Positions 8,647 to 18,352 of a DNA stretch of 64,000 nucleotides are shown here, piece after piece. Both the position numbers and the translations under genes were made by a program. The stretch covers positions 1,054,001-1,118,000 of the forward strand of contig NZ_CP108442.1 in assembly GCF_041435355.1 (NCBI RefSeq). Reading direction: 5' to 3'. The notes under the pieces are model-generated. The model made no database searches. It saw nothing but the letters and a program-made list of their open reading frames with translations, and had not been told where the DNA came from. Source of the stretch: Streptomyces sp. NBC_01276. GTDB lineage: Bacteria; Actinomycetota; Actinomycetes; Streptomycetales; Streptomycetaceae. Within the stretch, counting starts at the first letter, position 1. Each line of letters starts with the position of its first letter.

Positions 8647-9780
8647 TCACTCCTCGGTGTGGGCGTCGTCGAGGACGCGCCGGGCTGTGGCGAAGGCGGA
8701 GTTGGCGGCGGGGACGCCGCAGTAGACGGCCGTCTGCAGCAGCACTTCGCCGATCTCGTCGGCGGTCAGTCCGTTGGTGAGGGCGGCCCGGACGTGCAGG
8801 GCCAGCTCCTCGTGGTGGCCGCGGGCGACGAGGGCGGTGAGGGTGACGCAGCTGCGGGTGCGGCGGTCTAGCCCCGGGCGGGTCCAGATCTCGCCCCACG
8901 CGTAGCGGGTGATGAGGTCCTGGAACGGGTCGGTGAAGGGGGTGCTGAGGGCGGTGGCCCGATCGACGTGGGCATCGCCGAGCACGGCCCGCCGGACCCG
9001 CTCCCCCGCCGTCCGGGCGGACGTGTGACCGAGGTGGGCGAGCAGCGCCGCGGTCACGGCGTCGGGCCGGTCGATGCCGGCGAGGTGGGCGGCGCCGGCG
9101 ATCTCGGTGAGCCCCGCTCCGGGGATGCCGTCGGCGAGTTCGCGTGCGTGGGCGGGCGGGGTGGCGAGGTCGGCACGGCCGGCGACGACCAGGGTGGGTG
9201 CGGTGATCCCGGGCAGGTCGGCGCGCAGGTCGTGGACGGCGAGCGCATCGCAGCAGGAGGCGTAGGCCTCGGGGTCGGCGGAGGCGAGGTCGGCGAGGAG
9301 CGCCTTGCCGGCGAGGGTTCCGGTGGTGTGCGCCGGGTCGGCGAACCAGCGGGCCGCGGATGCCTCTGCGAGGGGTCCGGTGCCCTCCGCGCGGACCCGG
9401 GCGGCGCGCTGCCGCCACGCCTCCGGGTCGCCGAAGCGGGCGGAGGAGCAGACCACGGCCAGTGACGAGACGCGCTCGGGCCGGTGTACGGCGATATGGG
9501 TGCCGATCGCGCCGCCGAGCGAGATGCCCGCGTAGTGGAAGCGCTGCCAGCCGTGGTGGTCGGCGAGGCCGAGCACGAGGTCGGCCAGGTCGGCGACGGT
9601 GGCGGCGCCGATGGCCGGCGAGGAGCCGTGGCCGGGCAGGTCGAAGCGCAGGACGCGGTGGTGGCGGGCGAGGGCGGCCAGCTGCGGTTCCCAGACGGCC
9701 AGCGAGGTGCCGAGCGACGGGCCGAGGATCAGCGGGGCCCCGTGGACCGGTCCGTCGAGCCTGTGGTGGAGCAGGGTCAT
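8647..9780 (-). CDS. pcaL: Bifunctional 3-oxoadipate enol-lactonase / 4-carboxymuconolactone decarboxylase
   Basis: A 377-residue fusion. Residues 1-250 are an alpha/beta hydrolase (PcaD part) with nucleophile elbow AGISLGGAIG, Asp region VVAGRADLATPP and His in AGAAHLAGIDRP. Residues 265-375 are a carboxymuconolactone decarboxylase (PcaC part), with WTRPGLDRRTRSCVTLTAL and HVRAALTNGLTADEIGEVLLQTAVYCGVPAA. The fusion, named PcaL, is typical of Actinobacteria and turns 4-carboxymuconolactone into 3-oxoadipate in two steps. ATG 9780 overlaps the pcaB stop (ATGA), implying coupled translation. Confidence 0.95.
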   Translation of the reverse strand: MTLLHHRLDGPVHGAPLILGPSLGTSLAVWEPQLAALARHHRVLRFDLPGHGSSPAIGAATVADLADLVLGLADHHGWQRFHYAGISLGGAIGTHIAVHRPERVSSLAVVCSSARFGDPEAWRQRAARVRAEGTGPLAEASAARWFADPAHTTGTLAGKALLADLASADPEAYASCCDALAVHDLRADLPGITAPTLVVAGRADLATPPAHARELADGIPGAGLTEIAGAAHLAGIDRPDAVTAALLAHLGHTSARTAGERVRRAVLGDAHVDRATALSTPFTDPFQDLITRYAWGEIWTRPGLDRRTRSCVTLTALVARGHHEELALHVRAALTNGLTADEIGEVLLQTAVYCGVPAANSAFATARRVLDDAHTEE

Positions 9781-11111
9781 GGGTGTTCCCGGACGGGGTC
9801 GGAGAGCGCGCGGTCGACGAGTTGCGGGGCGCAGCCCAGATAGCGGGTGGGGTCGGCGAGGTCGCGCCAGTACGGTTCGGGGAGGTCGGCCAGCTCCGGC
9901 AGGTCGCGCAGCCGGCCGATGAGCGAGGTGTCGTGGCGGGCCCGGGCCGAGGCCCAGGTGACGAGCGACCGGGCCCGTGAGCTGCCGAGGTGGGGTGCGA
10001 GGGCGAGGGCGAGGCGTTCGGAGACGATCAGGTCGCCGGTGCGCGCGAGGTTGGCACGCATCCGTGCGGGGTGGGGGCGCAGGCCGGCCGCCAGGTCGGC
10101 GGCGCACCGTGCGGCGCCGCCGGTGATGCGCAGGGCTTCGCGGAGGGGCTGCCACTCGGCGTGCCAGGCGCCTGCGGGGCGTTCGTCCTCGGCTGCGAGC
10201 GATCCGAACAGTACGGAGGCGAGGGCGGGGACCTGGCGGGCCGCCGCGGCGATGAGGGTCGCGGAGACGGGATTGTCCTTGTGGGGCATGGCGGACGATC
10301 CGCCACCGGCCGCCTCGCTCACCTCACCGGTCTCCGTGCGCGCCATGGCGAGCACGTCGGCGGCGAGTTTGCCGAGGGCCCCGGTGGTGAAGGCGAGGGC
10401 TCCGGCGAGGTCGGCGACCGGGGTACGGGCGGTGTGCCAGGGCAGGACCGGCTCGGCGAGTCCGGTCTCCTCGGCGTAGCCGGCGAGGAGTGCCAGTGCG
10501 GTGACGGGGGTGGTTTCCTCGGCGATCACGGCGAGGGTGCCGGCCGCGCCGCCGAGCTGGGCCGGCAGGCCGGCCCGTACGGCGGTGAGCCGGTCCACGG
10601 CGTCCCGGACGAGGCGGTACCAGACCGCTGCCTTGAGCCCGAACGTGGTGGGCACCGCGTGCTGGGTGAGAGTACGGCCCGCCATCGGCGTGTCGCGGTG
10701 CGTCCCGGCCAGGGCGGCGAGCCGCCCGGCGGTGCGGTCCAGGTCGGTCAAGGTGTGGCCGAGGGTCCGGCGAGCGACCAGCATGGCGGCGGTGTCGAGG
10801 ATGTCCTGGCTGGTGGCGCCCCGGTGCACGTACGCGGCGGCCGAGGGGCCGACCGCGGCGCGCAGTACGCCGACCAGCGGGATGACCGGGTTTCCACCCG
10901 AGCGGGCCCTCGCGGCAAGGTCCCTGAGGTCGTACCGGGAGGCGTCGGCCGCCGCGTCGACCGCCGCGGCGGCGGACGCCGGAGCGAGGCCGAGACGGGC
11001 CCGGGCCCTGGTGAGCGCGGCCTCGGCGTCCAGCATCGCCTGGAGGAAGGCGAGGTCGCCGGTGGCCCGTTCCGCCGCGGAGGCCGCTCGTACGGGGGCG
11101 AGCAGCCCCAT
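9777..11111 (-). CDS. pcaB: 3-carboxy-cis,cis-muconate cycloisomerase
   Basis: A 444-residue member of the fumarase/aspartase superfamily that lactonises 3-carboxymuconate to 4-carboxymuconolactone. Signatures are HRGATSQDILDTA, LTQHAVPTTFGLKAA and the flexible loop GGGSSAMPHKDNPVSA, which carries the catalytic Ser. The start ATG 11111 has a GAGGG 9 nt upstream and gives the usual length. The frame is open further into pcaG, but that segment (11112-11229) encodes Pro/Gly/Ala-rich repeats (PAGQAPPGPS, TGQAPAGPAS) unlike the family. It lies between pcaG and pcaL in the pca operon. Confidence 0.92.
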   Translation of the reverse strand: MGLLAPVRAASAAERATGDLAFLQAMLDAEAALTRARARLGLAPASAAAAVDAAADASRYDLRDLAARARSGGNPVIPLVGVLRAAVGPSAAAYVHRGATSQDILDTAAMLVARRTLGHTLTDLDRTAGRLAALAGTHRDTPMAGRTLTQHAVPTTFGLKAAVWYRLVRDAVDRLTAVRAGLPAQLGGAAGTLAVIAEETTPVTALALLAGYAEETGLAEPVLPWHTARTPVADLAGALAFTTGALGKLAADVLAMARTETGEVSEAAGGGSSAMPHKDNPVSATLIAAAARQVPALASVLFGSLAAEDERPAGAWHAEWQPLREALRITGGAARCAADLAAGLRPHPARMRANLARTGDLIVSERLALALAPHLGSSRARSLVTWASARARHDTSLIGRLRDLPELADLPEPYWRDLADPTRYLGCAPQLVDRALSDPVREHP

Positions 11112-11229
11112 GTCGGCGCCCTCGTACGGGACGGCGATGCCTGCGTCGTGCGGCCCGGCCGAGGCCGGTCCGGCGGGAGCCTGCCCGGTGGAGGACGGTC
11201 CGGGCGGAGCCTGCCCGGCGGGCGACGGT

Positions 11230-11817
11230 TCAGAGGAGCTCAAGGAACACCGTCTCTTCCCCGCCCTGGAGCCGGATGTCGAACCGGTGGATCCCGTCGG
11301 CCTCCCGCGTGGCGAGCAGCGTGGCACGGCGCTCGGCCGGCAGGGAGCCGAGCACCGGGTCGGCCGCGAGACCTCCGGCCTGCTCGGGCAGGTAGATCCG
11401 GGTGTGGAGGTGGTGCAGCAGGCCGCGGGCGAACACCACGACCGCCAGGTACGGGACGGCGCCCGGCGCGTGTGCCCCGGGGGCCAGGGTGCGGGCGGTC
11501 CAGTGGCCGTCCGCGTCGGTGGCGATGCGGCCGTATCCGGTGAAGCGGACTCCGTCGCGGCCGACGACCCTGCCGGTGGCCGGGTCGTGCCGGAGCGATC
11601 CGGGTGCTCCGGCGGTCGAGCCCGCAGGGTCGGCCTGCCAGATCTCGACGATCGCGTCGGGCACGGGCTCCCCGGCGCCGTCGCGTACGTACCCGTGGAG
11701 GGTGATGGCATCGGGGTGTCCTGCCGGGGCGATGTCGCCACCGCCCGCGAACGGCAGGGCGTAGCCGTAGAAGGGGCCGACCGTCTGGGAGGGGGTGGGT
11801 GGGAGCAGGGGGTTCAT
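11230..11817 (-). CDS. pcaG: Protocatechuate 3,4-dioxygenase alpha subunit
   Basis: A 195-residue intradiol dioxygenase alpha chain. It begins MNPLLPPTPSQTVGPFYGYAL, typical of PcaG, and carries the beta-sandwich motifs VPDAIVEIWQADPAG and FTGYGRIATDADGHW. The alpha chain lacks the full set of iron ligands and builds the active site together with PcaH. The heteromer opens protocatechuate between its hydroxyl groups to 3-carboxy-cis,cis-muconate. ATG 11817 overlaps the pcaH stop in ATGA. A 118-bp gap with short imperfect repeats separates it from pcaB, unusual in an otherwise overlapping operon. Confidence 0.95.
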   Translation of the reverse strand: MNPLLPPTPSQTVGPFYGYALPFAGGGDIAPAGHPDAITLHGYVRDGAGEPVPDAIVEIWQADPAGSTAGAPGSLRHDPATGRVVGRDGVRFTGYGRIATDADGHWTARTLAPGAHAPGAVPYLAVVVFARGLLHHLHTRIYLPEQAGGLAADPVLGSLPAERRATLLATREADGIHRFDIRLQGGEETVFLELL

Positions 11818-12584
11818 CAGTCGCGTCCTTCCTCGAACCAGGTGGACGCCGGACCGTCGAGGACGATGTCCCAGCGGTAGCCGAGCGATCGTTGCGGGAC
11901 GGACAGGTCGTGGTCGTAGGTGGCGACGAGCCGGTCACGCGCCGACTGTTCGGTGACGGCCTGCAGGATCGGGTCGTGGGCGAAGAGCGGGTCGCCCGGG
12001 AAGTACATCTGGGTGACCAGCCGTTGTGTGAAGGCCTCGCCGAACAGGGAGAAGTGGATGTGGGCGGGGCGCCAGGCGTTGGTGTGGTTGCGCCAGGGGT
12101 AGGCGCCGGGCTTGATGGTGGTGAAGGAGTACGCGCCGTCCTGGTCGGTGAGGCAGCGGCCGACGCCGGTGAAGTGGGGGTCGAGCGGCGCCGGGTGCTG
12201 GTCCAGCCGGTGTGCGTACCTGCCGGAGGCGTTGGCCTGCCACAGCTCCACCAGCTGGCCGCGGACCGGGCGGCCCCGGCGGTCCAGCACCCGCCCGGTG
12301 ACGGTGATCCGCTCGCCGAGCGGCTCGCCCCGGTGCCGGCGCGTGAGGTCGCGGTCCAGGTCGGTGACGTCGGTGACTCCGAAGACGGGACCGGTCAGTT
12401 CCACGGCCTCCGGGTCCTTCAGCGGGAGCGGGGGCTGCACGGGGTGCCGAAGGGCGCTGCTGCGGTACGGGGGGAAGTCGCGGGGCGGATGATCGGGGGA
12501 CGTGCCGGCGGCCCGTGCGTGGGCGCGTGCGGTCTCGGCGTCGATGTCCCGCTGGCTGAGGCCCTCCGGGAGGGGTGTGGTCAT
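11817..12584 (-). CDS. pcaH: Protocatechuate 3,4-dioxygenase beta subunit
   Basis: A 255-residue intradiol ring-cleavage dioxygenase beta chain, the iron-binding subunit. The family motif LVELWQANASGRYAHRLDQH supplies one Tyr ligand; the second Tyr lies in KPGAYPWRNH and the two His ligands in WRPAHIHFSLFG. The protein binds Fe(III) and, with PcaG, uses O2 to cleave protocatechuate. The start ATG 12584 follows a 65-bp gap after pcaF that contains a repeated GTTCGGGGA word. The stop overlaps the pcaG start. Confidence 0.95.
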   Translation of the reverse strand: MTTPLPEGLSQRDIDAETARAHARAAGTSPDHPPRDFPPYRSSALRHPVQPPLPLKDPEAVELTGPVFGVTDVTDLDRDLTRRHRGEPLGERITVTGRVLDRRGRPVRGQLVELWQANASGRYAHRLDQHPAPLDPHFTGVGRCLTDQDGAYSFTTIKPGAYPWRNHTNAWRPAHIHFSLFGEAFTQRLVTQMYFPGDPLFAHDPILQAVTEQSARDRLVATYDHDLSVPQRSLGYRWDIVLDGPASTWFEEGRD

Positions 12585-12649
12585 GGGGTGGCGGCTTTCG
12601 TCGGTCGGGAGCGTTCGGGGATGAGGGGCCGGCGTTCGGGGACGAGAGG

Positions 12650-13858
12650 TCAGCGTGCGAGGACGAGGGCCAGGCCTTGGCCGACGCCGATGCACAGGGC
12701 GGCGATTCCGGTGCCCGAGCCCCGGCGGGCGAGCTGGTGGGCGACGGTGCCCGCGAGGCGGGCGCCGGAGGCCCCGAGGGGATGGCCGAGGGCGATGGCG
12801 CCGCCGAGCGGGTTCAGTACGCCGGGGTCGAGCTCCGGCCATTCGGCGACGCAGCCGAGGGCCTGGGCGGCGAACGCCTCGTTGAGTTCCATGACGGTCA
12901 GGTCGCCGAAGGTGCGGCCGGCCTTGTCCAGGGCCCGCCGTACGGCCTCGACCGGGCCGAGGCCGAACCACTGCGGTTCGATCGCGGTGACGGCGGACGC
13001 GCTGATGCGGGCGAGGGGTTCGCGGCCGCACTCCGCCAGTCCCCGCTCGTCGGTGAGCAGCAGGGCGGCGGCGCCGTCGTTGAGGGGTGAGGCGTTCCCC
13101 GCGGTGACGGTGCCGCCTTCGGGCCGGAACGCCGGTGCGAGCTTGGCCAGGGCCGTGCCGGAGGCGTCCTCACGGACGCACTCGTCGGCGGTGACGCGGG
13201 TGCTCCCGCCCTTGCGGCCGGGCACGGCCAGGGGGACGATCTCGTCGTCGAACAGGCCTGCGGCGCGGGCGGCGCTCGCCTTGCGGTGCGAGGAGAGCGC
13301 GAAGGCGTCCTGCCGTTCCCGGGTGATGCCGTGCTTGTCCGCGACGAGTTCGGCGCACTCGCCGAGGTCGACGGTCCAGCGTGGCTCCATCGCGCGGTTG
13401 ACCATGCGCCAGCCGATGGTGGTGGAGTACATCCCGGTGTGTCCCGCGGGGTGGGCGCGGTCGGGCTTCGGCAGGACCCAGGGGGCGCGGGTCATGGACT
13501 CCACGCCGCCGGCGACGGCGATGGACACGTCGCCGACGGCGATCGCCCTGGCCGCCTGGATCACCGCTTCGAGGCCGCCCGCGCACAGCCGGTTCACGGT
13601 GACACCGGGGACCGTCACCGGCAGGCCGGCGAGGAGCGCGGCCATGCGGGCGACGTTGCGGTTCTCCTCGCCGGCGCCGTTGGCGTTCCCGAGGAACACG
13701 TCTCCGATGCGGGAGGGGTCCAGCCGCGGCGTCCGGGCCAGCAGTTCGCGCAGGGCGTGGGCTGCCAGGTCGTCGGGGCGGACGGAGGCGAGGGCGCCCC
13801 CGTACCGGCCGAAGGGGGTCCGGACGGCGTCGACGACGTAGACGGTGCGTGCCTTCAT
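12650..13858 (-). CDS. pcaF: 3-oxoadipyl-CoA thiolase
   Basis: A 402-residue thiolase II that splits 3-oxoadipyl-CoA with CoA to succinyl-CoA and acetyl-CoA, the last step of the pathway. The acylated Cys is in [19 protein letters not shown] (about residue 90). Other signatures are [31 protein letters not shown], the His in [12 protein letters not shown], and the second catalytic Cys in ALCIGVGQG. It begins [24 protein letters not shown] 13858 overlaps the pcaJ stop. Context with pcaIJ distinguishes it from a general acetyl-CoA acetyltransferase. Confidence 0.95.
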   Translation of the reverse strand: MKARTVYVVDAVRTPFGRYGGALASVRPDDLAAHALRELLARTPRLDPSRIGDVFLGNANGAGEENRNVARMAALLAGLPVTVPGVTVNRLCAGGLEAVIQAARAIAVGDVSIAVAGGVESMTRAPWVLPKPDRAHPAGHTGMYSTTIGWRMVNRAMEPRWTVDLGECAELVADKHGITRERQDAFALSSHRKASAARAAGLFDDEIVPLAVPGRKGGSTRVTADECVREDASGTALAKLAPAFRPEGGTVTAGNASPLNDGAAALLLTDERGLAECGREPLARISASAVTAIEPQWFGLGPVEAVRRALDKAGRTFGDLTVMELNEAFAAQALGCVAEWPELDPGVLNPLGGAIALGHPLGASGARLAGTVAHQLARRGSGTGIAALCIGVGQGLALVLAR

Positions 13859-14499
13859 CGTAGTTCCTCGGGGACGTGGACGTCGGCGGCGGTCGCGGCG
13901 AGGATCCGTTCGACGGACACGTCCGGAGCGCGTTCGACGAGGACCAGGCCGCCGGCCGTGACGTCCAGGACGCCGAGGTCGGTGATGACGCGCTGGACGC
14001 ACGCCCGGCCGGTGAGGGGGAGGTCGCACGTGGCCACGATCTTGGGGCTGCCGTCCCTGGTGGTGTGGGTCATCGTGACGATGACCCGGCGGGCTCCGTG
14101 GACGAGGTCCATGGCCCCGCCGATACCGGTGATCATCTTCCCGGGGACGGCCCAGTTGGCGAGGTCGCCGCGGGCGGAGACCTGCATGGCGCCGAGGACG
14201 GCGGTGTCGATGTGGCTGCCGCGGATCATGCCGAAGGACAGCGCCGAATCGAAGTACGACGCCCCGGGCAGGACGGTGACCGTCTCCTTGCCGGCGTTGA
14301 TCAGGTCGGGGTCGACGTCCTCCTCGTAGGGATAGGGGCCGGTGCCCAGGATCCCGTTCTCGGAGTGCAGCACCACCTCGACCCCGGCGGGCATGTGGTC
14401 GGGGATCAGGGTCGGCAGGCCGATGCCGAGGTTGACGTACTCTCCGTCGCGAAGCTCGCGGGCGGCCCGCGCGGCCATTTCCTCTCGTGTCCACGCCAT
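13855..14499 (-). CDS. pcaJ: 3-oxoadipate CoA-transferase subunit B
   Basis: A 214-residue beta subunit of a family I CoA transferase. The catalytic Glu is in the [12 protein letters not shown] motif (about residue 47), preceded by [16 protein letters not shown]. With PcaI it moves CoA from succinyl-CoA to 3-oxoadipate. ATG 14499 overlaps the pcaI stop, and its own stop overlaps pcaF, so the three are translated as a coupled set. The same chain type is used in acetoacetate CoA-transferases; the pca neighbours decide the name. Confidence 0.94.
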   Translation of the reverse strand: MAWTREEMAARAARELRDGEYVNLGIGLPTLIPDHMPAGVEVVLHSENGILGTGPYPYEEDVDPDLINAGKETVTVLPGASYFDSALSFGMIRGSHIDTAVLGAMQVSARGDLANWAVPGKMITGIGGAMDLVHGARRVIVTMTHTTRDGSPKIVATCDLPLTGRACVQRVITDLGVLDVTAGGLVLVERAPDVSVERILAATAADVHVPEELR

Positions 14500-15263
14500 C
14501 AGTGGTGTGCCCCTCGTGTGGTGCGCTTCTCGATGCCCTTGGCGGCGGCCTCGTCCGGGCCGAGCGCGACGACGCGCTGGACGAAGACACCGGGGAGGTG
14601 CACGGCGTCCGGGTCGATCTCGCCCGGCTCGACGAGGCGCTCGACCTCGGCGATCGTCACCCTGCCCGCCTGTGCGGCGAGGGGGTTGAAGTTGCGGGCG
14701 GACTTGGCGAAGACGAGGTTGCCGTGCCGGTCGCCGACGGCGGCGCGTACCAGGGCCACGTCGGTGCGGATCGCGTGTTCGAGTACGTACTCGACTCCGT
14801 CGAAGACCCGTACCTCCTTGGCGGGCGAGGCCACCGCGACCCCGCCCGCACCGTCGTAGCGCCAGGGCAGTCCGCCGTCGGCGACCAGGGTGCCGACACC
14901 GGCGGGGGTGTAGAAGGCGGGGATTCCGGCACCGCCCGACCGCAGGCGTTCGGCGAGCGTGCCCTGGGGGATCATCTCCAGCTCCAGCTCGCCGGCGAGG
15001 TACTGGCGGGCGAACTCCTTGTTCGCGCCGACGTACGACCCCGTGACCCGGGCGATCCGGCCGGCCGACAGCAGCAGGGCGAGGCCTTCGCCGTTCGCAC
15101 CGCAGTTGTTGGAGACGATGCGCAGCCCGCTCGTCCCCTGCTCGTACAGCGCCTGGATGAGGGCCTTCGGCACTCCGCTGAGCCCGAAACCGCCCACCGC
15201 GACGGACGCGCCGTCGGGTATGTCCGCCACCGCCTGGGCGGCGCCGGCCACGACCTTGTTCAT
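14499..15263 (-). CDS. pcaI: 3-oxoadipate CoA-transferase subunit A
   Basis: A 254-residue alpha subunit of the family I CoA transferase. It shows the glycine-rich [19 protein letters not shown] near residue 22 and the [15 protein letters not shown] motif. The start ATG 15263 has GGGGA 5 nt upstream. Just before it lies one copy of a 63-bp tandem duplication that includes its own ribosome site and first three codons. In other Streptomyces pcaI usually begins the operon, with the divergent MarR regulator pcaV next to it; here a MaoC hydratase gene lies upstream and no pcaV is present. Confidence 0.94.
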   Translation of the reverse strand: MNKVVAGAAQAVADIPDGASVAVGGFGLSGVPKALIQALYEQGTSGLRIVSNNCGANGEGLALLLSAGRIARVTGSYVGANKEFARQYLAGELELEMIPQGTLAERLRSGGAGIPAFYTPAGVGTLVADGGLPWRYDGAGGVAVASPAKEVRVFDGVEYVLEHAIRTDVALVRAAVGDRHGNLVFAKSARNFNPLAAQAGRVTIAEVERLVEPGEIDPDAVHLPGVFVQRVVALGPDEAAAKGIEKRTTRGAHH

Positions 15264-15379
15264 GGTGTCCCCTCAGGCGCAGTGGCGGTGGACGGCCCGG
15301 ACCACGCAGGCCAATGCCTTGTTCATGGTGTCCCCTCAGGCGTAGTGGCGGTAGACGGCCTGGGCCACGCAGGCCGGCT
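15254..15379. repeat. 63-bp tandem duplication at the maoC-pcaI joint
   Basis: Copy 1 is 15254-15316 and copy 2 is 15317-15379. The first 59 positions agree except for 4 substitutions, after which copy 1 diverges. Each copy holds the start of pcaI (ribosome site and MNK codons) and the tail of the MaoC gene. Copy 2 is the working end of MaoC; copy 1 holds the working pcaI start. Confidence 0.9.
15273..15326 (-). CDS. 17-codon chimeric minigene from the duplication
   Basis: Copy 2 of the duplication keeps the GGGGACACC ribosome site and ATG of pcaI at 15326, now joined in frame to a MaoC tail. It reads [17 protein letters not shown] and stops at TGA 15273, 9 nt before pcaI. It may be translated as a leader peptide coupled to pcaI, or be a silent by-product. 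No function is claimed. Confidence 0.35.
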   Translation of the reverse strand: MNKALACVVRAVHRHCA

Positions 15380-15794
15380 TGGCGCTGCCCTCGACCTCGA
15401 TGGTGAACGTGAGGGGCATCTGCACGCCGTTGCCCTTGATCTCCTCCACGGGGCCGACGGCCCCGTGGAGCCGGACCCTCGCGCCGACGGGGACGGGGCT
15501 GGGGAAACGGACCTTGTCCAGGCCGTAGTTGACGCTCATGGAGATGCCGGTGATGTCCAGGAGCTCGCCGAACATCGGGATGACGAGGGAGAGGGTGAGG
15601 TAGCCGTGGGCGATCGGGCCGCCGAACGGGCCGGTCTTGGCCTTCTCCGGGTCGGTGTGGATCCACTGGTGGTCGTCGGTCGCGTCGGCGAAGGTGTTCA
15701 CCCGTACCTGGGTGATCTCCCGCCATGCGGTGTGGCCGAGGTCGGCTCCGCTGAGGGCGGTGAGGGCGTCGAGGCCGTGGGCGGTGGTGGGCAT
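15336..15794 (-). CDS. MaoC-family enoyl-CoA hydratase
   Basis: A 152-residue hot-dog-fold protein with the hydratase-2 motif: [36 protein letters not shown], in which Asp and His of D-x(4)-H are catalytic. It would add water to an unsaturated acyl-CoA. Beside a CoA ligase, an SDR and an amidohydrolase it fits hydration of p-coumaroyl- or feruloyl-CoA. The stop lies in copy 2 of the 63-bp duplication. Its 123-bp leader before the ligase stop carries three 11-bp repeats (15814-15846) and a GC-rich hairpin near 15860. Confidence 0.88.
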   Translation of the reverse strand: MPTTAHGLDALTALSGADLGHTAWREITQVRVNTFADATDDHQWIHTDPEKAKTGPFGGPIAHGYLTLSLVIPMFGELLDITGISMSVNYGLDKVRFPSPVPVGARVRLHGAVGPVEEIKGNGVQMPLTFTIEVEGSAKPACVAQAVYRHYA

Positions 15795-15917
15795 CGTGAA
15801 TCGGTCCGTTCGGCAGAGGGTGAGCAGAGGGTGAGGAGAGGGTGAAAGGGGTGGGAACGGGCCCGGCCCGGGGCCTGCTCCCGGCGGGACACGGGCGACG
15901 CGCGAGGAGCCGGCGGG

Positions 15918-17441
15918 TCAGTCCGCGTAGCGGTCGCGCACGGCGGGTTTGAGGATCTTTCCGGAGGCCGTGCGGGGCAGGACGTCCGTGAGGACCACCG
16001 ATTTGGGAATCTTGTACTTGGCGAGCCGGCCCTGGAGGTGGCCGAGCAGATCGTGCTCGTCCGCGCGGCTTCCGGGCCTGAGGACGACGACGGCGCGGCC
16101 GACCTCGCCCCAGACCGGGTCCGGCACGCCTACGACGGCACACTCCTCGACGGCGGGGTGGGTGAGGAGGACGCCTTCGACCTCGGCCGGGTAGACGTTC
16201 TCGCCGCCGGAGACGAACATGTCCTTCACCCGGTCCACGACGTAGGCGTAGCCGTCGGCATCGAGCCGGGCGACATCGCCCGTACGCAGCCAGTCGCCGT
16301 CGGTGAAGGCGGCCTCGGTGTCCTCGGGCCGGTCCCAGTAGCCGCTCATCACGTTCGGGCCTTGGACGAGCACCTCGCCCCGCTCCCCGGGAGCGGCGTC
16401 GGTCCCATCGGGCAGGACGAGGCGCGTGTCGGTGAAGAAGTGGGGTACGCCGGCGGAACCGGCCTTGGCCGAGGTCTGCTCCCGGCCCAGGAACAGGACG
16501 CCCGGGGACGCCTCGGTCATGCCGTAGCCCTGGCTGAAGGCCAGGTCGCGGTCGAGGTACGCGGCGATGGTGCGGGCCGGGACCGGCGCGCCGCCGCAGT
16601 TGAGGGTGCGCAGGCTGGACAGGTCGGTGGTCGCCCAGTGGGGCCGGGCGGCCATCGCGTCGTACATCGCGGGGACGCCGAACATGTAGGTGACACGTCG
16701 GCGTTCGACGGTTTCCAGGACCCGCTCGGCGTCGAAGGCGTCGAGCAGCACCACCTGGCCGCCCTTCAGGATGGTGGGCAGGCAGGTCATGTTGAGGCCG
16801 GCGGTGTGGAACAGCGGTGCCACGACCAGGGTGACCTCGTCGCCGGCGAGGTCGGTGTCGACGATCACGTTGACGCTGTTCCAGATGATGTTGCCGTGGG
16901 TGAGCACGGCACCCTTGGGCCGGCCCGTGGTCCCGGAGGTGTACATGATCATGCACGGGTCGCCGGGGGCGACGGCCTCGTCCAGGGGCTCGGGTCCGTT
17001 CGCGGCGAGCAGTTCCTCGTAGACGAGGCCCGCGGGGCCGGGCGCCGCGAGAGTGATCCGGTGCCGCACCACGTCGGCCTCGTCGGCCGCTGCCCGGGCG
17101 GCCTCGGTCTGCTCGGGCGCGTGGATGAGGACCGTGCTGCCGGAATCGGTCAGGTTGTACGCCAGTTCCGGCGCCGCGAGCCGGGTGTTGAGCGGGACGA
17201 AGACCGCCCCGAGCACACCCGCGGCGAACAGTGTCTCCAGGAACGCCGGGTGGTTCGGGCCCAGGTAGGCGATCCGGTCGCCGCGCCGGACGCCGAGCGC
17301 GCGCAGGGCATGGGCGCACCGCAGGACGCGGTGGTGCAGTTCGCGGTAGGTCCGGGTGCGGTCCTGGTGGACGAGGGCGATCCGGTCGGGGGTCCTGCGG
17401 GCCCGGCGTGCCGGCCAGGAGCCGATGCCTTGGTTCAACAC
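15918..17441 (-). CDS. Acyl-CoA synthetase, probably hydroxycinnamate-CoA ligase
   Basis: A 507-residue ANL-superfamily adenylating enzyme. The AMP-binding P-loop is [19 protein letters not shown] (about 165-183); also visible are [16 protein letters not shown], the TGD motif [22 protein letters not shown], the hinge [18 protein letters not shown] and the C-terminal catalytic Lys in [11 protein letters not shown]. It activates a carboxylate through an acyl-AMP to its CoA thioester. Sequence alone cannot fix the acid; with the downstream MaoC, amidohydrolase and SDR and the pob/pca genes, p-coumarate or ferulate is the best inference (CouL-like). It follows the amidohydrolase by 10 bp. Confidence 0.9.
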   Translation of the reverse strand: MLNQGIGSWPARRARRTPDRIALVHQDRTRTYRELHHRVLRCAHALRALGVRRGDRIAYLGPNHPAFLETLFAAGVLGAVFVPLNTRLAAPELAYNLTDSGSTVLIHAPEQTEAARAAADEADVVRHRITLAAPGPAGLVYEELLAANGPEPLDEAVAPGDPCMIMYTSGTTGRPKGAVLTHGNIIWNSVNVIVDTDLAGDEVTLVVAPLFHTAGLNMTCLPTILKGGQVVLLDAFDAERVLETVERRRVTYMFGVPAMYDAMAARPHWATTDLSSLRTLNCGGAPVPARTIAAYLDRDLAFSQGYGMTEASPGVLFLGREQTSAKAGSAGVPHFFTDTRLVLPDGTDAAPGERGEVLVQGPNVMSGYWDRPEDTEAAFTDGDWLRTGDVARLDADGYAYVVDRVKDMFVSGGENVYPAEVEGVLLTHPAVEECAVVGVPDPVWGEVGRAVVVLRPGSRADEHDLLGHLQGRLAKYKIPKSVVLTDVLPRTASGKILKPAVRDRYAD

Positions 17442-17451
17442 GGCGATCCCT

Positions 17452-18351
17452 TCAGTCGGTGAGCAGGCCGAGCAGGCGGGCGGCGTTCTCCTTGAGGATC
17501 TTCGGCCGGACCTCGGGCTTGATGTCGAGCGTTTCGAAGTCGGCGAGCCAGCGGTCGGGGGTGATGACCGGGTAGTCGGAGCCGAAGAGGACCTTGTCCT
17601 TGAGGAGGGTGTTGGCGTACCGCACGAGCTGGGGCGGGAAGTACTTCGGGGACCAGCCGGACAGGTCGATGTGGACGTGCGGCTTGTGGGTGGCCACCGC
17701 CAGGGCCTCGTCCTGCCAGGGGAACGAGGGGTGGGCGAGGATGATCCGCAGGTGCGGGAAGTCGACGGCGACGTCGTCGACGAGCATCGGATCGGAGTAC
17801 TTCAGCCGGATGCCGCCGCCGCCCGGGACCCCGGCGCCGATGCCCGTCTGGCCGGTGTGGAACAGGGCCGGGACGCCGAGCTCCTCGATGGCCTCGTACA
17901 GGGGGTAGGCGAGGCGGTCGTTCGGGGCGAACGCCTGGAGGCTGGGGTGGAACTTGAACCCCCGCACGCCGTGCTCCTCCACCAGGCGCCGCGCCTCCAG
18001 CACTCCGGCGCGGCCCTTGTGCGGGTCGATGCCGGCGAACGGGATCAGCACGTCGGCGTGGGCGGCGCAGCTCTCCGCGATCTCTTCGTTGGAGATCCGC
18101 GGGTGCCCGGTGGCGTGTTCGGCGTCGACGGTGAACACGACCGCCGCCATGCTCCGTTCGCGGTAGTGGTCGGCCATCTCCTCGATGGTGGGCTGCCGGT
18201 GTCCGTGGGCCTTGAAGTACTTCTCGGAGGCGCCGAGGAGTTCGGGGCCGAGCGCGGTGCGGCCGTCCTTGGCGACCTCGGCGTGCGTGTGCATGTCGAT
18301 GGCGGTCAGGCGGTCGAGGTCGAGCGCGGGTTCGTAGGCACGGTCTCCCAT
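17452..18351 (-). CDS. Amidohydrolase-family protein (TIM-barrel metal hydrolase), putative beta-keto aroyl-CoA hydrolase
   Basis: A 299-residue amidohydrolase-2 protein. Metal-ligand motifs are IDMHTHAE near residue 18, RGFKFHPSLQAF at about 130, ALFHTGQTG, LRIILAHPSFPWQDE and the late Asp in VLFGSDYPVITPDRW. The closest known roles are ACMSD-like decarboxylases and hydrolases. In the Rhodococcus cou pathway an amidohydrolase-type enzyme splits the beta-keto acyl-CoA to 4-hydroxybenzoate and acetyl-CoA, and the gene order here supports that job by inference. The start ATG 18351 lies one base after the SDR stop. Confidence 0.85.
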   Translation of the reverse strand: MGDRAYEPALDLDRLTAIDMHTHAEVAKDGRTALGPELLGASEKYFKAHGHRQPTIEEMADHYRERSMAAVVFTVDAEHATGHPRISNEEIAESCAAHADVLIPFAGIDPHKGRAGVLEARRLVEEHGVRGFKFHPSLQAFAPNDRLAYPLYEAIEELGVPALFHTGQTGIGAGVPGGGGIRLKYSDPMLVDDVAVDFPHLRIILAHPSFPWQDEALAVATHKPHVHIDLSGWSPKYFPPQLVRYANTLLKDKVLFGSDYPVITPDRWLADFETLDIKPEVRPKILKENAARLLGLLTD

Positions 18352-18352
18352 G

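Noticed and set aside
15814..15846. Three 11-bp CAGAGGGTGAG repeats upstream of maoC considered as operators
   Set aside because: Not palindromic, slightly decayed, and placed inside the operon leader; more likely simple-sequence drift.
13855..17319. A 1154-codon minus-strand frame overlapping pcaI, maoC and the CoA ligase
   Set aside because: It is Arg/Pro-rich and frame-shifted relative to recognisable enzymes; only its last 214 codons, which are pcaJ, are real.
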